Shown: positions 8,351 through 19,190, counted from the first letter of the stretch. The stretch: DNA of 64,000 nt from Morganella morganii (GCF_019242955.1 NZ_CP066129.1:1302001-1366000); one strand, 5' to 3'. Notes: a model not told the origin generated them from the sequence alone. Program-made: numbers and translations.

Positions 8351-9157
8351 ATGATGAATGGAATAAGTTTTGAAATTAATGCTGTTTCAGAAAATAATAA
8401 TAGAGTTGAATTATTAAAATCATTAATTGAATTTACAGAGACACTTAATCCGTTATTTTATACGGTAAATACAGAAATTGGTATGATGCCTCAGGCGGCG
8501 ACATTTGATACCTGTATGGTACTGAAACAATATACAGGCAAAAAAATCATTCCGCATATTGCGATAAATAATAAAGATGAGTGTGAGCTTGACTGTATTC
8601 TCAGCAGATATATAAATGCGGGGATAAGCAGTTTCTTTCTTATCAGGGGGGATAAACATATTCCCGGTGCGGAAAAATCATTTAACTATGCAATTGACCT
8701 GATACGGTATTGCCGTGAGAATTTCAGAGAGGCGGAAATAAGAGCGGCGATTTATCCGGACTTTCATAAAGAAACGGTATCACCGGCAGAAGAGCGGTAT
8801 TGGATTAAGGAAAAAGCCGGGTTTGGTATCCGGGAGTTTATTTGCCAGTTTTGTCTGAACAGTGATGCCATTTCTCATCTTAAACAGACCGCCGGTCATG
8901 ATATCCGGATCGTTCCGTCGCTCTTTCCGCTGGCTAATTTCAGCTTTATTGAAAAGTTCACAAAAGCAAACGGCATCGGTTATCCGTCATGGATCAGAAA
9001 CGTGATTTCTGACCCGTCGCTTCACTCAGTGGCTGACGAGGGCGTTGCGTTAACCCGTTTCTTTATCCGCTCTGCATTATCAGAATCAGGACGTTTGCAT
9101 CTTTTCACACTGAATAATCCTGAGCTGCTGAAAACAATATTCAGTGAAGCAGAGTGA
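8351..9157 (+). CDS. Divergent methylenetetrahydrofolate reductase (MetF)-family protein
   Basis: 268 residues from ATG 8351, chosen because AGAAAGGGAC sits about 10 nt upstream; a TTG at 8312 would add 13 residues before the homology. The order of blocks follows MetF: ISFEINA (FEFFPP in MetF), FYTVNTEIG, PHIAIN (PHLTC), FLIRGDKHIPG (ALRGD), IRAAIYPDFHKE (AAYPEVHPE), FICQFCLNSD (ITQFFFD), IVPSLFPLANF (IIPGILPVSNF) and LHLFTLNNPEL (FHFYTLNR). The flavin- and folate-linked Glu, His, Asp and Gln positions are kept, but HPE has become HKE and several Gly are lost. MetF reduces 5,10-methylene-THF to 5-methyl-THF in the cytoplasm; whether this paralogue does so is uncertain. It is a single gene in an accessory region, without metH, metE or corrinoid genes beside it. 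Confidence 0.75.
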   Translation: MMNGISFEINAVSENNNRVELLKSLIEFTETLNPLFYTVNTEIGMMPQAATFDTCMVLKQYTGKKIIPHIAINNKDECELDCILSRYINAGISSFFLIRGDKHIPGAEKSFNYAIDLIRYCRENFREAEIRAAIYPDFHKETVSPAEERYWIKEKAGFGIREFICQFCLNSDAISHLKQTAGHDIRIVPSLFPLANFSFIEKFTKANGIGYPSWIRNVISDPSLHSVADEGVALTRFFIRSALSESGRLHLFTLNNPELLKTIFSEAE

Positions 9158-9177
9158 ACCCGGTTTCCGGCGGCGCA

Positions 9178-9206
9178 AACAAAAACAGCACACCTGGGTG
9201 TGCTGT
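9178..9206 (-). terminator. Intrinsic terminator of pflA
   Basis: Stem ACAGCACAC (9185-9193) / GTGTGCTGT (9198-9206) with a 4-nt loop; on the minus strand it is followed by TTTTGTTTG. It closes the leftward focA-pflB-pflA cluster and may also stop the converging MTHFR-like transcript. Confidence 0.85.
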
Positions 9207-9227
9207 CAGCAATAACAGTGAAATAAC

Positions 9228-9968
9228 TTAATACATCACTTTATGACCATAGCTTTCCAGGATGGATTTCACTTTTTCCATGGTCTCTTTTGACGGCGGC
9301 TTAACACCATCAAGTTTGTATTCTTCATTCATTGCCGTCCACTTATGCTTTCCTAACTCATGATAAGGCAGCAGTTCAATTTTCTCGATATTCTTCATAT
9401 CTTTGGTGAAATCACCGAGAAGGTGGGCGGAATGCTCATCATCAGACCAGCCCGGCACGACAACATAGCGTACCCAGGTTTTCTGATTCCGTTCAGCGAG
9501 ATAACGGGCAAACTGTAATGTACGGTGATTGGACACACCGACTAAATTCTGGTGGATGCTGTCATCGAGTTGTTTTAAATCCAGCATAACCAAATCCGTC
9601 ACTTCCATCAGCTCATCGATGACCGGGTCATAACGACGGACAAAACCATTGGTATCCAGGCAGGTGTGAATACCTTCTTTTTTACATTCACGGAACCAGT
9701 CACGCACGAACTCAGCCTGCAGTATCGCTTCACCACCGGATGCTGTCACACCACCGCCGGATGCATTCATAAAGTGACGGTAAGTGACCGCTTCTTTCAT
9801 TAACTCGTCGACAGTGACTTCCTGACCGTCATGCAGATCCCATGTATCGCGGTTATGGCAATACAGGCAACGCATCAGACAGCCCTGGAAAAAGACGATA
9901 AAACGAATACCCGGACCATCAACGGTCCCGCAGGATTCAAATGAGTGAATACGACCTAATACTGACAT
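9228..9968 (-). CDS. pflA: Pyruvate formate-lyase activating enzyme (radical SAM)
   Basis: 246 residues, the same as E. coli PflA. It is the radical S-adenosylmethionine enzyme that makes the glycyl radical on PflB under anaerobic conditions. The iron-sulfur motif C30LMRC34LYC37 is intact, preceded by the [22 protein letters not shown] signature. [12 protein letters not shown] carries the SAM-binding glycines, and later blocks [10 protein letters not shown] and [11 protein letters not shown] are family-typical. The start ATG has GGAG 10 nt upstream. It lies about 100 nt after pflB, separated by a hairpin, so it is probably made at lower levels from read-through plus any local promoter. Confidence 0.98.
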   Translation of the reverse strand: MSVLGRIHSFESCGTVDGPGIRFIVFFQGCLMRCLYCHNRDTWDLHDGQEVTVDELMKEAVTYRHFMNASGGGVTASGGEAILQAEFVRDWFRECKKEGIHTCLDTNGFVRRYDPVIDELMEVTDLVMLDLKQLDDSIHQNLVGVSNHRTLQFARYLAERNQKTWVRYVVVPGWSDDEHSAHLLGDFTKDMKNIEKIELLPYHELGKHKWTAMNEEYKLDGVKPPSKETMEKVKSILESYGHKVMY

Positions 9969-10001
9969 GACAGGATTACTCCAAAACTGACCAGTTATAA
10001 T

Positions 10002-10027
10002 AAAGGCCCCGAAACAGAGGGGCCTTT
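10002..10027 (-). terminator. Partial terminator between pflB and pflA
   Basis: Perfect 9-bp stem AAAGGCCCC / GGGGCCTTT with an 8-nt loop. The minus-strand 3' side reads CTTTATTATAA, a weak T tract. It fits a leaky stop after the very highly expressed pflB. Confidence 0.7.
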
Positions 10028-10072
10028 TAGTTTAAGTTATTTTAATAAGACAGCAAATGGTTACCGCACAAA

Positions 10073-12355
10073 TTACATGGATTTTGTGAATGTACGGGTA
10101 ATAACGTCTTTCTGCTGTTCTTTAGTCAGTGAGTTGAAACGAACTGCGTAACCAGAAACACGGATAGTCAGCTGAGGATATTTCTCAGGATTTTCCATTG
10201 CTTCTAACAGCATTTCGCGGTTCATTACGTTCACGTTCAGATGCTGACCACCTTCGATGCTTGATTCGTGGTGGAAGTAACCATCCATCAGGCCTGCCAG
10301 GTTAGTACGACGAACATCGTCATCTTTACCTAACGCGTTTGGTACGATAGAGAAGGTGTAAGAAATACCATCTTTCGCGTAAGCAAACGGCAGTTTGGCA
10401 ACGGAAGTCAGAGAGGCAACAGCACCTTTCTGGTCACGGCCGTGCATAGGGTTAGCACCTGGTCCGAACGGAGCGCCTGCGCGACGGCCGTCAGGAGTGT
10501 TACCGGTTTTCTTACCATACACAACGTTAGAAGTGATGGTCAGAATTGACTGTGTAGGTACTGCGTTACGGTACATGTGGTGTTTCTGAATTTTCTTCAT
10601 GAAACGTTCAACGATGTCACATGCGATGTCATCAACACGGGAGTCGTTGTTACCGAACTGCGGATATTCACCTTCGATTTTGAAGTCAATGGCCAGGCCG
10701 CTTTCGTCAATAATCGGGCTTACTTTCGCATATTTGATAGCAGACAGGGAGTCAGCTGCAACAGACAGACCTGCGATACCACATGCCATAGTACGATATA
10801 CGTCACGGTCATGCAGAGCCATCAGAGCTGCTTCGTAGCTGTACTTGTCGTGCATATAGTGGATGCAGTTCAGTGCAGTTACATAGTTAGTTGCCAGCCA
10901 GTCCATGAACTCGTCCAGACGAGCCATAACAACGTCGTAATCCAGAACATCTGAGTGAATTGGTTCGTGTTTAGGACCAACCTGGATTTTCAGTTTTTCG
11001 TCAACACCGCCGTTGATTGCATACAGCAGGGTTTTAGCCATGTTTGCACGGGCACCGAAGAACTGCATTTGTTTACCGACGATCATCGGGCTCACGCAGC
11101 ATGCGATTGCGTAGTCATCGTTATCAAAGTCAGGACGCATCAGGTCATCGTTCTCATACTGTACAGAAGAGGTATCGATAGACACTTTAGCTGCATAACG
11201 TTTGAAGTTCAGAGGCAGTTTTTCAGACCACAGGATGGTCATGTTTGGTTCCGGTGAAGGACCCATGGTGTACAGGGTGTTCAGGAAACGGAAGCTGTTT
11301 TTGGTTACCAGAGTACGGCCGTCGGTACCCATACCTGCCAGAGATTCTGTTGCCCAGATTGGGTCACCGGAGAACAGTTCATCATACTCAGGGGTACGCA
11401 GGAAGCGGACCATACGCAGTTTCATGATCAGGTGGTCAACGATTTCCTGAGCTTCAACTTCAGTGATTTTGCCTTGTTCCAGGTCACGCTGAATGTAAAC
11501 ATCCAGGAAAGTAGAAACACGGCCGAAGGACATTGCAGCACCGTTCTGAGACTTAACAGCAGCCAGGTAGCCGAAGTAAGTCCACTGTGCAGCTTCCTGA
11601 GCGTTAGCAGCAGGACGGGAGATATCCAGACCGTATTTGGCAGCCATTTCTTTCATCTGGCCTAATGCACGGTGCTGTTCTGCGATTTCTTCACGCAGCT
11701 GGATAGTTTCACGCAGATCTTCACCGCTTTCTAATTTAGCCTGCAGAGAAGTGAACTGTGCGAATTTGTCTTTCATCAGGAAGTCGATACCGTACAGTGC
11801 AACACGACGGTAGTCACCGATGATACGACCACGGCCGTATGCGTCAGGCAGACCGGTCAGAACACCGGATTTACGGCAGCGGATGATGTCCGGAGTATAA
11901 ACGTCGAACACACCCTGGTTGTGAGTTTTACGGTAATCGGTGAAGATTTTTTCGATTTCCGGGTTCATTTCGCGGCCGTAAGCTTTGCATGAACCTTCGA
12001 TCATACGGATACCACCGAACGGCAGCATTGCACGTTTCAGAGGTTTTTCAGTCTGCAGACCAACAACTTTTTCTAAATCTTTGTTGATGTAACCGGCATC
12101 GTGAGAAGTGATAGTAGACGGCAGATCAGTGTCAAAATCGACAGGAGCATGGGTGCTGTTTTCGATTTTGATGCCTTCCATGACAGTAGTCCACAGTGCG
12201 GTTGTTGCATCTGTAGCGCCTGCTAAGAAAGACTCATCGCCTTCATATGGGGTGTAGTTTTTCTGGATAAAGTCACGGACGTTAACTTCCTGTGACCAGT
12301 CACCCAGATTAAAGCCTTGCCATGCTGAAGCGAATTTTTCATTTAATTCTGACAT
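10073..12355 (-). CDS. pflB: Formate C-acetyltransferase (pyruvate formate-lyase)
   Basis: 760 residues, the same length as E. coli PflB. It cleaves pyruvate with CoA to acetyl-CoA and formate in anaerobic mixed-acid fermentation. The active-site Cys pair is in AIACCVSPM, and the radical glycine is in [11 protein letters not shown] (G735 counting Met, equal to E. coli G734). The N-terminal [40 protein letters not shown] is near identical to E. coli. AAGG lies 9 nt before ATG 12355. It is read from the focA side in the conserved order ycaO-focA-pflB-pflA. Its codon choice is visibly biased to common codons, as expected for an abundant protein. Confidence 0.99.
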   Translation of the reverse strand: MSELNEKFASAWQGFNLGDWSQEVNVRDFIQKNYTPYEGDESFLAGATDATTALWTTVMEGIKIENSTHAPVDFDTDLPSTITSHDAGYINKDLEKVVGLQTEKPLKRAMLPFGGIRMIEGSCKAYGREMNPEIEKIFTDYRKTHNQGVFDVYTPDIIRCRKSGVLTGLPDAYGRGRIIGDYRRVALYGIDFLMKDKFAQFTSLQAKLESGEDLRETIQLREEIAEQHRALGQMKEMAAKYGLDISRPAANAQEAAQWTYFGYLAAVKSQNGAAMSFGRVSTFLDVYIQRDLEQGKITEVEAQEIVDHLIMKLRMVRFLRTPEYDELFSGDPIWATESLAGMGTDGRTLVTKNSFRFLNTLYTMGPSPEPNMTILWSEKLPLNFKRYAAKVSIDTSSVQYENDDLMRPDFDNDDYAIACCVSPMIVGKQMQFFGARANMAKTLLYAINGGVDEKLKIQVGPKHEPIHSDVLDYDVVMARLDEFMDWLATNYVTALNCIHYMHDKYSYEAALMALHDRDVYRTMACGIAGLSVAADSLSAIKYAKVSPIIDESGLAIDFKIEGEYPQFGNNDSRVDDIACDIVERFMKKIQKHHMYRNAVPTQSILTITSNVVYGKKTGNTPDGRRAGAPFGPGANPMHGRDQKGAVASLTSVAKLPFAYAKDGISYTFSIVPNALGKDDDVRRTNLAGLMDGYFHHESSIEGGQHLNVNVMNREMLLEAMENPEKYPQLTIRVSGYAVRFNSLTKEQQKDVITRTFTKSM

Positions 12356-12409
12356 GATACTTTACCTTTTAACAATGGAACTTAGAAATTCAGTCGTGAT
12401 AAACAGAGA

Positions 12410-13270
12410 TTAATGCTTCTGGTCACCGCGTAAATGAATCAGCCAATAAGTCAGACCTACTAAAACTGCACCACCAATGATGTTACCGATGGTGACCGGA
12501 ATCAGGTTGTTAATCACAAAATCAGAAACTGTCAGGGACGGAAACTGTTCAGGCGACGAACCAACCATAGTCCAGAATTCAGGAGGTGCAAAATTTTTAA
12601 TCACAATCCCCATCGGGATCATAAACATATTGGCGATACTGTGCTCAAATCCGCTGGCAACAAACATACCGATAGGTAAGACTAAAGCTAAAAGTTTATC
12701 GGTCAGACTACGGCCTGCGTAGCTCATCCATACCGCCAGACAAACCATTAAGTTTGCCAGAATCCCGAGACAGACGGCTTCAATAAAGGTGTGATGAAGC
12801 TTATGATCCGCTGTTTGCAGGATATTTAATCCCCACAGCCCGTTGGCTGCCATTGATTGTCCGGCGTACCAGATGAGGGCGACAAAGAAGAGGGCGCCGA
12901 CCAGGTTACCGAAATACACGCGGGTCCAGTTTGCAAACATCTGTCCCCAGGTGATGCGCCCGGTGGCTTTTGCCACGCTGGTTAATACGGTGGAGGTGAA
13001 TAAGTCAGCCCCGCAAACCACAACCAGCATCAGACCGAGCGAGAAACATAAACCACCGATAAGTTTTGCGATACCAAAAGGCACTATGCCTGCGGTACCG
13101 GTGGTGGCTGTAATATAAAAGACAAAACCTACTGAGATGAAAATTCCTGCCATAAATGCAGATAAGTATGTGATGTGAGGGGATTTCGTTGCTTTATAGA
13201 CACCCACATCGTCTGCAACATGTGCCATAGCGGCAGGAGATAATAAATTAAAAAGTGCGTCAGTTTTCAT
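12410..13270 (-). CDS. focA: Formate channel FocA
   Basis: 286 residues from ATG 13270. The open frame runs 18 codons further upstream, but MKTDALFNLLSPAAMAHVADDVGVYKATK matches the E. coli start and length (285). It is an inner-membrane pentameric channel of the formate-nitrite transporter family that exports or imports formate made by PflB. About six hydrophobic segments are visible, with the family blocks GFVFYITATTG, LFTSTVLTSVAKATG and SGFEHSIANMFMIP. It ends 54 nt before pflB and shares its promoter region. An FNR-type site lies upstream, which fits anaerobic induction. Confidence 0.97.
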   Translation of the reverse strand: MKTDALFNLLSPAAMAHVADDVGVYKATKSPHITYLSAFMAGIFISVGFVFYITATTGTAGIVPFGIAKLIGGLCFSLGLMLVVVCGADLFTSTVLTSVAKATGRITWGQMFANWTRVYFGNLVGALFFVALIWYAGQSMAANGLWGLNILQTADHKLHHTFIEAVCLGILANLMVCLAVWMSYAGRSLTDKLLALVLPIGMFVASGFEHSIANMFMIPMGIVIKNFAPPEFWTMVGSSPEQFPSLTVSDFVINNLIPVTIGNIIGGAVLVGLTYWLIHLRGDQKH

Positions 13271-13575
13271 AATGCTAACTGTCTCTTGATTCCAAATAAT
13301 TATAGCACGCAATGATAGTAACAAAGGGTGAAAAAATTAAACTTGATGTGGATCATAAAGGCGTTCAAGAGAATCGTCAAATATCCCTGAAAAAGTTGAA
13401 AAATCAACATAAGTTGATGTATATAAAGAAAAAACAATTTTTTAAAAATTGTAATATATTTTTATTTTTTATTTTTTATTTAATTAAAGTAAAAAATCAG
13501 GTTAACTTGTCGTTTTTGTGTTACTTAAAACGAACAAATTAACCTAATATTTACGTTTATTGCTATTTACGACGA
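13271..13575. other. AT-rich regulatory region between ycaO and focA
   Basis: About 305 bases, very AT-rich, between the ycaO stop and the focA start, both on the minus strand. Besides the FNR-type site it holds two small palindromes, GTTGA-AAAA-TCAAC (13395-13408) and ATCAAC-ATAA-GTTGAT (13403-13418), which overlap. The E. coli counterpart carries several promoters with FNR, ArcA and IHF sites. An open frame of 76 codons on the plus strand is low-complexity and not considered a gene. Confidence 0.5.
13343..13356. promoter_or_regulatory. Candidate FNR site upstream of focA-pflB
   Basis: TTGAT-GTGG-ATCAT matches 9 of 10 defined bases of the FNR consensus TTGAT-N4-ATCAA, centred about 80 nt upstream of the focA start codon. 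In E. coli this operon is induced by FNR and ArcA. Position relative to a transcription start is not known here. Confidence 0.55.
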
Positions 13576-15357
13576 TTAAATTGCATTTTTATCGTTTGGC
13601 CAAAAATGCGCTTTTGCTTTTTGCAGTTTTTCATAAGCTGCCAGCAGTGCCTGATGAGCAGGAAATGCGGTTAAGTTATTATCAGATGCACATAATCCGA
13701 AGAAACAGTTTTTGCCGTTCAGGGCATTTAAGGCCGCATCCAGTGTTTCCTGACCGTACATGCGTGCAAACGCAGGAAGGTATTGTTCCGCGTCACGATC
13801 CGGCTCCTGCGTCAGTAATAACAGGGTATGCAGACAGCGGTAATAGTTTGCCCGCGCAGCACTGAGGACACTGGCGTTGAAGTCCTGTGTCCACTCGACC
13901 CAGGCCAGCGCCTGATCAGTATCACCACCCGCCAGAGCCAGCATGGATTTCAGCTCACCGATACGCAGGGTGGACCAGCCGTTATCTTTACCGGCGGCAA
14001 TGCCCAGTAACTCACGGACACGGGTGAAATCGTCATGACCTTCCTCATCCAGCTGTGCCAGCAGAGAGAGATAATCTTCCGGGCTGTAACGGCTTTCCGG
14101 CAGGGCGAGGATCGTTTCACGCAGGTGAATACCCATGGCGTTATTGGCCATATGCAAATCTTCCGCCGGATAAATATCGGACATCCCCGGTACCAGGATA
14201 CGGCAGGCATACACACCCAGATGTTCATAATCGGCGATATACACTTCGTGGCCGGATGCCGCGAACTGCGCCATCAGTGTGGCAAATTCTTCTTCTGTGG
14301 TACCGCGGAACTGCCAGTCTGCGAAATCATAATCCGCATCCTGTTTAAACAGATCCCAGCTGATCAGGCCGCTTGAATCGATAAAATGTGTTTCCAGGTT
14401 GGTCTGATCCGCCACTTCCTCATCATCAAATGTCGGCGGAGTGAAGACATCCAGGTCTTTCAGGCTGCGTCCCTGTAACAGCTCAGTGACAGTCCGCTCC
14501 AGTGCAACACCGAAATCAGGATGAGCGCCGAAAGAGGCAAAGCAAGTGCCGTTGGCCGGGTTAAACAGTACCACGCAGATCACCGGGTACTGACCGCCGA
14601 GAGAGGCATCAAAACAGAAGATCGGGAAACCTTCATTTTCCAGGGTGCGGATTGACTCAACAACCTGAGGATAACGCGCCAGCACCGCTTCCGGGATTGC
14701 CGGTAAGCTGATGCGCTCAGCAATAATGCGGTTTTTCACATAACGTTCAAAGACTTCCGATAACCCCTGAACCCGTGCTTCATTGCGGGTGTTCCCGGCA
14801 GACATGCCGTTGGACACATACAGGTTGGCGACGATATTCATCGGAATATAGACCGTTTTGCCGTCAGACTGACGGGTAAACGGCAGGGCGCAGATACCGC
14901 GCTCTTCATTGGACGATTGCAGATCAATTAACTGACTGCCCTGCAAATCATTTTCCGGATCATAATAGTCGCGCAGATACTGATCGAGAATACCTTCCGG
15001 CAGAGAATCATCGTCTGTCAGCGGGAACCATTTCTCATCCGGATAGTGAACAAATTCCCCGTTGGCAATGGTTTCACCCAGCCAGAAATCGGCAAAAAAG
15101 TAGTTGGTGGACAGACGCTCAAAATACTCGCCCAGCGCGGAGGCCAGTGCGGCTTTTTTCGTGGCCCCTTTACCGTTGGTAAAACAGAGCGGGCAGTCAG
15201 TATCACGGATATGCACGGACCAGACGTTCGGCACCGGGTTGAGCCACGAGGCTTCTTCAATATTGAAACCCAGCTGTTGTAATTTCTGCTGAAAGCGGCT
15301 GATGGAATCTTCAAGGGCGGCATCTTTGCCGGGAATAAAAGTATGTGTTTGCGTCAT
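13576..15357 (-). CDS. ycaO: YcaO protein, RimO-dependent S12 methylthiolation factor
   Basis: 593 residues from ATG 15357. The frame extends 11 codons further upstream, but MTQTHTFIPGKDAALEDSISRFQQKLQQLGFNIEEASWLNPVPNVWSV aligns with the E. coli start. It is the founding member of the YcaO ATP-dependent backbone-phosphorylating family. The E. coli protein helps RimO methylthiolate ribosomal protein S12. The conserved ATP-binding N-terminal domain shows GKGATKKAALASALGEYFERLSTNYFFADFWLGE, and the C-terminal TPR-like region spans the last 170 residues. It stands upstream of focA in the same direction, as in E. coli. A GGAT lies about 6 nt before the start. Confidence 0.95.
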   Translation of the reverse strand: MTQTHTFIPGKDAALEDSISRFQQKLQQLGFNIEEASWLNPVPNVWSVHIRDTDCPLCFTNGKGATKKAALASALGEYFERLSTNYFFADFWLGETIANGEFVHYPDEKWFPLTDDDSLPEGILDQYLRDYYDPENDLQGSQLIDLQSSNEERGICALPFTRQSDGKTVYIPMNIVANLYVSNGMSAGNTRNEARVQGLSEVFERYVKNRIIAERISLPAIPEAVLARYPQVVESIRTLENEGFPIFCFDASLGGQYPVICVVLFNPANGTCFASFGAHPDFGVALERTVTELLQGRSLKDLDVFTPPTFDDEEVADQTNLETHFIDSSGLISWDLFKQDADYDFADWQFRGTTEEEFATLMAQFAASGHEVYIADYEHLGVYACRILVPGMSDIYPAEDLHMANNAMGIHLRETILALPESRYSPEDYLSLLAQLDEEGHDDFTRVRELLGIAAGKDNGWSTLRIGELKSMLALAGGDTDQALAWVEWTQDFNASVLSAARANYYRCLHTLLLLTQEPDRDAEQYLPAFARMYGQETLDAALNALNGKNCFFGLCASDNNLTAFPAHQALLAAYEKLQKAKAHFWPNDKNAI

Positions 15358-15710
15358 GGGATCCACAATTGCTGTAACGGCCCGCTGCATGCGGGCTCAG
15401 GAATACCGGGGAAGAAAGGCGCACATAATACGGATTTTTCGTGTCAGCGGCTACCTTTGTGAATGTAAAGTTACCACCGCGTTATTCCGCTGTATTTCCG
15501 CCGTGCGTCATGTATCTCCGGCAATACATTATATAATATCCCAATCTGATGGTCAGAGGCAGTCAGATATTCTGCCGGGCGATAAAAAGGGTTTGCCGCC
15601 CATCATGCAATAAGCGTTGCAGCGAAGGATGGGGAGTGATAAAACCGAGAGACAGGGCGTATTCATATGATGGATATACAGGGCGTTAATTTACAGATAG
15701 GGTGAGGTCA
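15358..15710. other. Divergent intergenic region ycaO / serC
   Basis: About 350 bases without a gene. It contains a short perfect hairpin GCCCGC-TGCAT-GCGGGC (15380-15396) in the ycaO leader and a TATAAT hexamer at 15532-15537 that could serve as the serC -10, though no good -35 lies 16-18 bases upstream of it. Open frames crossing this segment are shadows of ycaO. Confidence 0.4.
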
Positions 15711-16796
<1,086 letters not shown>

Positions 16797-16815
16797 TTTT
16801 TTGCAGACATTTTTC

Positions 16816-16846
16816 CGGGACCGGATTGATATCCGGCCCCGTTTTT
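16816..16846 (+). terminator. Hairpin between serC and aroA
   Basis: Inner stem CCGGAT-TGAT-ATCCGG (16821-16836), extended outside by CGGG/CCCG around one mismatch and followed by TTTTTC. It looks like an intrinsic terminator or attenuator inside the serC-aroA operon; aroA starts 34 nt downstream, so some read-through is expected. Confidence 0.7.
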
Positions 16847-16880
16847 CGTTTTTATGTTATACACCGGAGAATAATTTCGT

Positions 16881-18158
16881 ATGGATTCCCTGACGTTACA
16901 ACCCATCGCCCGCATTAACGGAACGATTAACCTGCCCGGCTCCAAGAGTGTCTCTAACCGGGCACTGCTGCTGGCGGCACAGGCAGCGGGCACCACACGC
17001 CTTATCAACCTGCTCGACAGTGATGATATCCGCCATATGCTCAGTGCACTGCGGGAACTGGGGATACGTTATCAGCTTTCTGACGACAAAACCGAATGCA
17101 TCGTGGAAGGTCAGGGCAAACCGATCAGCGGATTTAAAGGTATTGAATTGTTCCTGGGCAATGCCGGGACGGCGATGCGCCCGCTGACGGCAGCACTGTG
17201 TCTGGGGGATAATGACATTACGCTGACCGGCGAACCGCGGATGAAAGAGCGTCCGATCGGCCATCTGACTGATGCGCTGCGTCAGGGCGGCGCACAGATT
17301 GATTTCCCGGAAAATGACGGTTACCCGCCGCTGCGTATCCGCGGCGGCTTTACCGGCGGCCGTATCAGTGTGGACGGTTCGGTATCCAGCCAGTTCCTGA
17401 CCGCGCTGCTGATGGCTGCACCACCGGCAGAGAATGACACGGAAATCACCATCACCGGTGAGCTGGTGTCCAAACCGTATATTGATATCACACTGGCGAT
17501 GATGTCCGTGTTTGGTATTACGGTGGTGAATGAAGATTACCGCCGTTTCCTGATCAAAGGAAAACAGCAGTATCAGTCCCCGGGGCAGTACCTGGTGGAG
17601 GGGGATGCCTCATCCGCTTCTTATTTCCTTGCAGCGGCGGCGATTAAAGGCGGCACGGTGCGGGTTACCGGTATCGGGCGCAACAGTTTGCAGGGGGACA
17701 CGCAATTTGCGTCAGTACTGGAAAAGATGGGTGCGAAGGTCACGTTTGCGGACACGTACATCGAATGCACCCGTGATACCCTGCACGGTATCGATATGGA
17801 CATGAACGCCATTCCGGATGCGGCGATGACTATTGCCACCACCGCGCTGTTTGCGGAGGGGACAACCACTATCCGCAATATCTATAACTGGCGGGTGAAA
17901 GAGACAGACCGCCTCAGTGCGATGGCGGCGGAACTGCGCAAAGTCGGTGCACAGGTGGAAGAGGGGCATGATTACATTCAGGTGACCCCGCCGGCAAAAC
18001 TTCAGCACGCGGAAATTGAAACCTATAACGATCACCGGATCGCCATGTGTTTCTCGCTGGTGGCACTGTCAGACACCCCGGTCACGATTCTCGATCCGGG
18101 CTGCACGGCAAAAACCTTCCCCGGCTACTTCAGTGAACTGGCGGCGCTGTCAGAATAA
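16881..18158 (+). CDS. aroA: 3-phosphoshikimate 1-carboxyvinyltransferase (EPSP synthase)
   Basis: 425 residues (427 in E. coli). It joins shikimate-3-phosphate and phosphoenolpyruvate in the shikimate pathway. Family signatures visible: the N-terminal [29 protein letters not shown], the [13 protein letters not shown] block and, near the C terminus, [19 protein letters not shown] plus [10 protein letters not shown]. The sequence [12 protein letters not shown] with Gly at the PEP site is the ordinary glyphosate-sensitive class I form. ATG 16881 follows ACCGGAGAATAATTTCGT with GGAG about 12 nt ahead. Second gene of the serC-aroA unit. Confidence 0.98.
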   Translation: MDSLTLQPIARINGTINLPGSKSVSNRALLLAAQAAGTTRLINLLDSDDIRHMLSALRELGIRYQLSDDKTECIVEGQGKPISGFKGIELFLGNAGTAMRPLTAALCLGDNDITLTGEPRMKERPIGHLTDALRQGGAQIDFPENDGYPPLRIRGGFTGGRISVDGSVSSQFLTALLMAAPPAENDTEITITGELVSKPYIDITLAMMSVFGITVVNEDYRRFLIKGKQQYQSPGQYLVEGDASSASYFLAAAAIKGGTVRVTGIGRNSLQGDTQFASVLEKMGAKVTFADTYIECTRDTLHGIDMDMNAIPDAAMTIATTALFAEGTTTIRNIYNWRVKETDRLSAMAAELRKVGAQVEEGHDYIQVTPPAKLQHAEIETYNDHRIAMCFSLVALSDTPVTILDPGCTAKTFPGYFSELAALSE

Positions 18159-18230
18159 AAAAGCGCTGTTCCGCGCACAGGACGTTTCCTCTGTTGTCAC
18201 AGATGCGTATAATACCGGCATCTTTTTTCA

Positions 18231-18252
18231 GGCGGCCGTTGTGACGGCCGCC
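18231..18252 (+). repeat. Perfect GC-rich hairpin just upstream of cmk
   Basis: GGCGGCCGT-TGTG-ACGGCCGCC, a 9-bp perfect stem with a 4-nt loop, ending 22 nt before the cmk start. There is no T tract after it on either strand, so it is not a simple terminator. A TATAAT hexamer lies at 18208-18213, which would place the hairpin in the first bases of a cmk message. Confidence 0.7.
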
Positions 18253-18274
18253 GGACTGCGACAGGAGAGCGCGC

Positions 18275-18964
18275 ATGGCAGTATATGTTCCGGTTATCAC
18301 CATTGACGGCCCGAGCGGCGCGGGCAAAGGGACACTTTGTCACGCACTGGCAAACGAAATGGGATGGCACTTACTGGACTCCGGCGCAATTTACCGCGTT
18401 CTGGCGCTGGCGGCACTGCATCATCATGTGGATATCACCTCAGAAGATGCACTGGTTCCGCTGGCTGCCAATCTGGATGTGAAATTCCTGGCAAAAGAAT
18501 CCGGCCTTGAGATTATTCTGGAAGGTGAGGATGTCAGCCGGGGTATCCGTCAGGAAGAGGTGGGCATGACTGCCTCACAAATCGCGGCATTCCCGCGTGT
18601 CCGTGAAGCGCTGCTGCGCCGTCAGCGTGCATTCCGTGTGGCACCGGGCCTGATTGCCGACGGCCGTGACATGGGTACTGTCGTGTTCCCGGATGCACCG
18701 GTGAAAATTTTCCTCGATGCCAGTGCGCAGGAGCGCGCCCACCGCCGGATGAAGCAGTTGCAGGATAAAGGCTTTAGTGTTAATTTTGACCGCCTTCTTG
18801 CTGAGATAGAAGAGCGCGATTACCGCGACCGCAACCGTGCGGTTGCCCCGCTGGTCGCTGCCGGCGATGCGCTGATTCTGGACTCAACAACCATGTCAAT
18901 TGACGACGTTATTGCCGAAGCCCTCCGTTATACGAAGGCAAAACTGGCAGAAACGGCGGAATGA
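18275..18964 (+). CDS. cmk: Cytidylate kinase
   Basis: 229 residues (227 in E. coli). It phosphorylates CMP and dCMP with ATP in pyrimidine nucleotide salvage. The P-loop is [18 protein letters not shown] at about residues 7-24. [21 protein letters not shown] and [26 protein letters not shown] follow, and [10 protein letters not shown] is the lid and CMP-binding part. The start ATG 18275 has GGAG about 8 nt upstream in GACAGGAGAGCGCGC. It sits between aroA and rpsA, as in E. coli, where cmk and rpsA are partly co-transcribed. Confidence 0.98.
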   Translation: MAVYVPVITIDGPSGAGKGTLCHALANEMGWHLLDSGAIYRVLALAALHHHVDITSEDALVPLAANLDVKFLAKESGLEIILEGEDVSRGIRQEEVGMTASQIAAFPRVREALLRRQRAFRVAPGLIADGRDMGTVVFPDAPVKIFLDASAQERAHRRMKQLQDKGFSVNFDRLLAEIEERDYRDRNRAVAPLVAAGDALILDSTTMSIDDVIAEALRYTKAKLAETAE

Positions 18965-19190
18965 TAAACAAAATTTGCGGGAAATCTGACTGAAAACGTG
19001 TTTTTTAGTAGGTTTCTGTATTCGTTTTTGTTTATAATGTTAAGTTGAAGTTTTTTACCGGCAGAGAACAAGGCAAAGAAGCAGTTTTCTGCCACCCCTT
19101 TGTGACAAGGAATGTTGCAAGGTATGTGAAACAACCCCATTCGGCCGGATGCTAAATGGACGTTAATACTTAAACACTTGAAGATCAAAC
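18965..19190 (+). promoter_or_regulatory. rpsA leader and promoter region
   Basis: About 226 bases between cmk and rpsA. A TATAAT at 19033-19038 is a good -10, but the 16-18 bp upstream position holds no good -35. The start codon at 19191 lacks a strong Shine-Dalgarno: only TTGAAG is present about 9 nt ahead. This weak ribosome site with an A/U-rich leader is the known arrangement through which S1 represses its own translation in enterobacteria. Confidence 0.5.

Noticed and set aside
10577-11257. Long frames antisense to pflB
   Set aside because: They arise from the strong codon bias of pflB and have no homologous features.
13395-13418. Second FNR site from GTTGA-AAAA-TCAAC and ATCAAC-ATAA-GTTGAT
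   Set aside because: The spacing between TTGA and TCAA is 4 rather than 6 in the first, and the arm order is inverted in the second, so they do not fit the FNR consensus.
13312-13542. 76-codon plus-strand frame in the focA upstream region
   Set aside because: It is low-complexity Lys/Phe/Leu-rich translation of AT-rich regulatory DNA, without a ribosome-binding site, and it covers the FNR-type site.
15302-15613. 103-codon frame between ycaO and serC
   Set aside because: It mostly runs antisense within the ycaO start region, has no clear ribosome site and no recognisable protein features.
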